Assembly (NCBI RefSeq): GCF_023898315.1 | Contig: NC_064622.1 | Location: forward strand, 353,257,234 to 353,321,233 | Source of the DNA: Schistocerca nitens | Taxonomy: Eukaryota; Arthropoda; Insecta; Orthoptera; Acrididae | DNA length: 64,000 bases | Direction: 5' to 3' | Shown here: one piece after another, positions 59,085 to 64,000 of the stretch | Layout: each line of letters begins with the position of its first letter | Numbering within the stretch: position 1 is the stretch's first letter | Translations under genes and position numbers: made by a program | The notes under the pieces: generated by a model | The model's database searches: none | Told to the model about the DNA's origin: nothing | Seen by the model: only the letters and a program-made list of their open reading frames with translations

Positions 59085-60506
59085 CACTCCTGGAAATGGA
59101 AAAAAGAACACATTGACACCGGTGTGTCAGACCCACCATACTTGCTCCGGACACTGCGAGAGGGCTGTACAAGCAATGATCATACGCACGGCACAGCGGA
59201 CACACCAGGAACCGTGGTGTTGGCCGTCGAATGGCGCTAGCTGCGCAGCATTTGTGCACCGCCGCCGTCAGTGTCAGCCAGTTTGCCGTGGCATACGGAG
59301 CTCCATCGCAGTCTTTAACACTGGTAGCATGCCGCGACAGCGTGTACGTGAACCGTATGTGCAGTTGACGGACTTTGAGCGAGGGCGTATAGTGGGCATG
59401 TGGGAGGCCGGGTGGACGTACCGCCGAATTGCTCAACACGTGGGGCGTGAGGTCTCCACAGTACATCGATGTTGTCGCCAGTGGTCGGCGGAAGGTGCAC
59501 GTGCCCGTCGACCTGGGACCGGACCGCAGCGACGCACGGATGCACGCCAAGACCGTAGGATCCTACGCAGTGCCGTAGGGGACCGCACCGCCACTTCCCA
59601 GCAAATTAGGGACACTGTTGCTCCTGGGGTATCGGCGAGGACCATTCGCAACCGTCTCCATGAAGCTGGGCTACGGTCCCGCACACCGTTAGGCCGTCTT
59701 CCGCTCACGCCCCAACATCGTGCAGCCCGCCTCCAGTGGTGTCGCGACAGGCGTGAATGGAGGGACGAATGGAGACGTGTCGTCTTCAGCGATGAGAGTC
59801 GCTTCTGCCTTGGTGCCAATGATGGTCGTATGCGTGTTTGGCGCCGTGCAGGTGAGCGCCACAATCAGGACTGCATACGACCGAGGCACACAGGGCCAAC
59901 ACCCCGCATCATGGTGTGGGGAGCGATCTCCTACACTGGCCGTACACCACTGGTGATCGTCGAGGGGACACTGAATAGTGCACGGTACATCCAAACTGTC
60001 ATCGAACCCATCGTTCTACCATTCCTAGACCGGCAAGGGAACTTGCTGTTCCAACAGGACAATGCACGTCCGCATGTATCCCGTGCCACCCAACGTGCTC
60101 TAGAAGGTGTAAGTCAACTACCCTGGCCAGCAAGATCTCCGGATCTGTCGCCCATTGAGCATGTTTGGGACTGGATGAAGCGTCGTCTCACGTGGTCTGC
60201 ACGTCCAGCACGAACGCTAGTCCAACTGAGGCGCCAGGTGGAAATGGCATGGCAAGCCGTTCCACAGGACTACATCCAGCATCTCTACGATCGTCTCCAT
60301 GGGAGAATAGCAGCCTGCATTGCTGCGAAAGGTGGATATACACTGTACTAGTGCCGACATTGTGCATGCTCTGTTGCCTGTGTCTATGTGCCTGTGGTTC
60401 TGTCAGTGTGATCATGTGATGTATCTGACCCCAGGAATGTGTCAATAAAGTTTCCCCTTCCTGGGACAATGAATTCACGGTGTTCTTATTTCAATTTCCA
60501 GGAGTG
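59085..60506 (+). mobile_element. Tc1-like transposon, apparently whole
   Basis: Inverted ends: CACTCCTGGAAATGGAAAAA at left and CACTCCTGGAAATTGAAATA at right (reverse complement), both continuing AGAACAC. That is two mismatches in about 27 bp. TA duplications at 59083-59084 and 60507-60508. Inside is a single open transposase frame and a polyadenylation signal AATAAA at 60444-60449. GC-rich against AT-rich flanks, which points to recent arrival. Nothing in the sequence shows that it is broken. Confidence 0.95.
59329..60351 (+). CDS. Tc1-like transposase, intact
   Basis: Cut-and-paste transposase of the Tc1/mariner superfamily, 340 residues, the usual length. Start chosen at MPRQRVREPYVQLTDFERGR because this is the family N-terminus; the frame is open further upstream into the left inverted end, which is not coding in this family. 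Parts: first helix-turn-helix (GWTYRRIAQHVGREVSTVHR), a GRPR-like linker (RRPGTGPQRRTD), second helix-turn-helix (TSQQIRDTVAPGVSARTIRN), then the DDE catalytic domain: VVFSDESRF (Asp), FQQDNARPH (Asp) and SPDLSPIEHVWDWM (Glu). IMVWGAISYTGRTPLVIVEG and GTLNSARYIQTV are typical. It ends CIAAKGGYTLY. I count 32 residues between the second Asp and the Glu; 34 is standard for Tc1. It acts in the nucleus on its own inverted ends. Confidence 0.95.
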   Translation: MPRQRVREPYVQLTDFERGRIVGMWEAGWTYRRIAQHVGREVSTVHRCCRQWSAEGARARRPGTGPQRRTDARQDRRILRSAVGDRTATSQQIRDTVAPGVSARTIRNRLHEAGLRSRTPLGRLPLTPQHRAARLQWCRDRREWRDEWRRVVFSDESRFCLGANDGRMRVWRRAGERHNQDCIRPRHTGPTPRIMVWGAISYTGRTPLVIVEGTLNSARYIQTVIEPIVLPFLDRQGNLLFQQDNARPHVSRATQRALEGVSQLPWPARSPDLSPIEHVWDWMKRRLTWSARPARTLVQLRRQVEMAWQAVPQDYIQHLYDRLHGRIAACIAAKGGYTLY

Positions 60507-60508
60507 TA

Positions 60509-62741
60509 GATATTGGATTCCAGTCAAGGTTCCTACATTCCACATTCACTGATTTGACTGGAAACTAAGTGAACAACATTTCACATTGTTGAGCAGATAT
60601 ACATCTTTCTGCAAAAGTTCAGGTCTTCTGCAGTTTACCATCCATTTTTTTCTTAAAAGAAAATGATGTTCTTCAGTAGATATCTGTAGGTTATAATCAT
60701 AAGTAAACTGTCCTGTAATGTATGATTTCATACCTCCCGGGCAAGGGCGCAAATACTGCTTTTCCTTCTATATTCTCTGATGGCAATTTTAAATCTCCAT
60801 TTCCTAGATAAATAACTTACATCACCCATTTCTCATTGCAAGCTTTCAGAATCTTTGCTTATAACCTCTTCTCCCTCAACAGTTTTACTAACTATTCTTT
60901 CTTCATCAATTACCACTTCCAGGTTTGGAGGATCGGGTCGTGAAGTGGAAAATCTTTATCATTCTTTTAGCAATTTAGATACTGGACCAACAACACTATA
61001 AAATTACTTATATTTTAGAAAAATTTTTCATCATTTTTGTCTGTCTTGCAAGAGTTAACTTTGTATCATCTTTCTTATGACACCGTAAATCAAAATGTCA
61101 AGAAAAAACTCATGTTTTACAGCCACAAAGTCATCAAACTGTGAATTTGTTCTTCCTCATTTTTGGACTCAGTAGGCACAGCACTAACAGTAACACTCAA
61201 AATATGCCATGCTATACTCCACTAAAACCTTTGTACACTGTAAATGCGAAAACATAAGAATGAACTTATAGAAACATATTCTCTGTAATGTCATATACAA
61301 TGGAATAACACATGTGAGGAGGATGTGAACAAACACTGAAGCACATTCTGCATCACATTCCATTGCTCTTGATTAGTGCCATGACTAAAAAAAATTTTTT
61401 AATGACAGCACTCTTATTTGAATGTACAGTATTTCACCACCAAATCCCACATTCTTCCGGGATAATTCTCACCTCCCCCCTCCAGTTTTTACTCTTGCTA
61501 ACAGTCAGATATAAATTATAACTCCTTCATGAGCCCTAACATTACTTACTTAAAGCATGTCACTGACAAATAAAAACTGTTGTGTGAGAGAATGAAAGTG
61601 CACATACCACCCGCTATTTCTCTTATGACCACCTGTTTTCAACACAATATTTTATGGAAAGAAATTCTCCACCAGAACAAGTATATACCATCTATGGTTA
61701 AGTTGTGGATACAGTGTTCTTGTGCACTCCATATCTACATTTACATTTGCACACTATAAAGCATAATATGGCACATACCAGAAGACATTAATTGCATCAC
61801 CATTCCAGTTTCAAAAACACGTAGTGTGTGGGAAAAACAACTGTAGGTGATTTAACCAACAGTCACAATGAAAGGTTCACATATGAAGAAATAACAAGAT
61901 TTTTACCTTACCTGTCTTGCACAACATCTAACTGGAGTTTGTGAGAGTTTCTGTGACTAATGTCGACCTGACAAGCTTGCGGTAAATCGCAAAGCTCTTA
62001 TTTAAATCTTTTCTAGTGTTTCCTTTAATCCAACTCTTTAGGATTCCCAGATGGGTGAAGAAATCCTAAGATTAGTCAGATGAGAAATTTTATAAGGGAT
62101 TCACTTGATGGATGAACTAAACTTACGCAATCTTCAACTGAATCTTCATCAAGCAACTTAATTTTCTGCAGATGAATAACTCTACAGTTTTGATCTTTTT
62201 GTATGTTCCCAATTTTTCACCATTTCATGTATGTTTTATTAAATTTTCTTCATGGGGTACCCACAGACAAGTTAGCTAACTAATCATCCACATGCCTTAT
62301 TTCACATTTGCTATCTCTGCAAAAGAAAGAACTTATGTTCTCATATGGAAAAGAGTGATGGGGAGTATCTCAGCTATTAATTTCAGTTTTGTGTGTGAAG
62401 AATATTTATTACAGATTACTAGCAACCCAGTTTGGCTTTACACAGATGGTACTAAATATCTAAGACCAGACAATCTGACTGATGTAGCAGTAATTTCGTT
62501 TATGGGGTACTGCATAGAGGTATTGGGGAATAATTTTATGTACTGAATATCATCACTTTCATATAAACTTAAAAATTAATGCAGCACACACTACTTGGTG
62601 GCATACTGCAGCACATAAAGGCTTTAATGGACTGCCTGACTGCAACCCCCAAACAGTGTAAACTGTGTCTCTGTGGTCACTCATATGTTGGTGAGATGAT
62701 CTGCCACAAGTATCAAAACCCTACAGCAGCTCCACAGATGA

Positions 62742-62781
<40 letters not shown>

Positions 62782-64000
62782 TAATAATAATTTCATTTCC
62801 CTCAAAGTCCCGATGCAAATCTTTCTAACTGGACATCACTTCACTGCTTTTTGTCTCCCCAATCAATTATTTAACTGGGAAAGGTGACCTACAGTTTAAC
62901 ATGGAAGCCAAACCACATTTCACATCTGGCAATGTCCACATCATTGACAGGTGAATGCTATGTTCAAAGACTGAGTTTTCAGACAGACTCTAGACCACCA
63001 GGCCTGACTCAAATTCTCCTGGTGTCTGTACCACTGGCTGTACCACAAGATGGCAATACATCCATTTTTTGCTGCGACAGTGGATTTTAATTAATCACAG
63101 TTCAGCCAATTTCCATGAAACATTTATAAATTATATACATTAACGTTCCTCACCAATCAAACAATATATTAGTCAAAATCCTTACAGTAATTCCTGAGAT
63201 TAGCCCATACATACAAACAGAAGCGAACGGGAAACTTCAATTTATGAATACAAAGACTATTGCCTCTAACGAAATTATCTTCATTCATTTTGCTTTTTCT
63301 TTTTTAATTTAGTTGTCACATATTGTTTTCATCCTAAAGCACTTATACCTCAATCAAATCTGGAACAAAGTCCACTTGGTCCTCAACATTATCATACATT
63401 TCTGGACCTTACTGCAATTGGCACATTTATGTAAATAATTTTTTTCTTATTAATTTCTTGATAACTGTAGATATCGGCATTCCATACCTTTATTTGCATC
63501 ATGTAAATTCTTATTTTTCTTACCCATCAATCGTTTATCCTGTCATTACATCCCATGCTTGCCAAATCACTTATGACGACTATGTAACACTGTGCAGTAT
63601 AACACCATCTCCACTGATGAACAGGTCCTGGTAAATATTTATTTTTTTATTTCATCTCATTTTCAGCAGAAATTGCGATTCAGTAACTAAGCACATAATA
63701 AAAACTAGTGTTTCCTTTCAATGTTTGTTGTTTCATGTTTAAAGGAGTAATATGCATTTGATATTCTGATACTCATATTATGTTGCAATCACAGTATATC
63801 TCACAAATTTACTGGTTGTGGTTATCATACCCACATCATTGCTCAAAACATAAATCTTATTGAAACAGTAAAAGCTATTTACTGTGATGACACATTTAAT
63901 ATATTTTTTATATATCTGGGAGATTAAATTTTTCATTAACAGATTTCCACCTTTTGTTATAAAACAAACATTTCCATTTGAAAATGACAAACCTCAGGAC
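60509..64000. other. gene-free AT-rich stretch with a microsatellite
   Basis: (ATA)n at 62742-62790. The minus frame 60546-60752 and the plus frame 62579-62887 are open but without motif. The plus frame includes CKLCLCGHSYVGEMICHKY, which is Cys-rich but matches no zinc-binding pattern I know. No convincing exon was found. Confidence 0.45.

Noticed and set aside
59053-59328. Upstream extension of the Tc1-like transposase frame (92 extra codons)
   Set aside because: It runs through the left inverted end of the transposon and lacks family similarity; MPRQRV at 59329 is the normal start.
59074-59994. Long minus-strand frames opposite the Tc1-like transposase
   Set aside because: Antisense shadows of a GC-rich coding sequence; they cross the inverted end and have no motif.

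Overview
This looks like a stretch of a large, repeat-rich insect nuclear genome. Most of it is AT-rich intergenic or intronic DNA packed with nested transposable elements. The commonest repeat is a tRNA-headed SINE with the B-box-like GGTTCGAATCC followed by GGGCATGGATGTGTGTGATG. From memory, this SINE, the LINE families and the Tc1/mariner copies match repeats of grasshoppers and locusts of the Schistocerca type. That organism call is inference; no database was consulted. There are no operons, rRNA genes, CRISPR arrays or free tRNA genes.

Layout. 1-9.8 kb: SINEs, a LINE 3' part, and Tc1-like elements at 1382-1767, 4170-5951 and 6842-7740. 9.8-15.7 kb: a Tc1-like scrap, a DD34D mariner with nearly perfect ends (10297-11588), a tRNA-bearing repeat, and a LINE split by a mariner-like element with about 150-bp inverted ends (13062-14643). 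15.7-27 kb: SINEs, a compound-microsatellite region, a 5'-truncated LINE with an open 575-codon reverse transcriptase frame (19144-20871), a small LTR-element remnant, and an old minus-strand LINE split by a non-autonomous long-inverted-repeat element (24944-26238). 27-33 kb: an almost whole mariner (27486-28826) and two Penelope-like copies joined head to head (30046-33162). 33-42 kb: AT-rich DNA with two candidate host exons on the minus strand and a SINE with a different head. 42-48 kb: a broken Copia-type fossil carrying a mariner and a Penelope-type 3' end. 48-54.8 kb: LINE scraps, a second Penelope type, a hAT-like transposase pseudogene with two insertions, and an RTE-type LINE 3' part. 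54.8-64 kb: mostly quiet DNA with one candidate host exon, a 33-bp perfect inverted repeat and an apparently whole Tc1-like transposon (59085-60506).

No cooperating gene set is visible. Each intact or broken frame serves or served its own element. The only possible host coding is three short minus-strand exon candidates (55411-55565, 39640-39852, 34114-34193). They might belong to one gene whose introns hold all this, but they are unidentified and weakly supported. The best evidence in the window is structural: clean target-site duplications, nested insertions that give a relative chronology, a Penelope inverted dimer inserted as one unit, SINEs that share a body but differ in tRNA head, and two Tc1/mariner copies close to functional.
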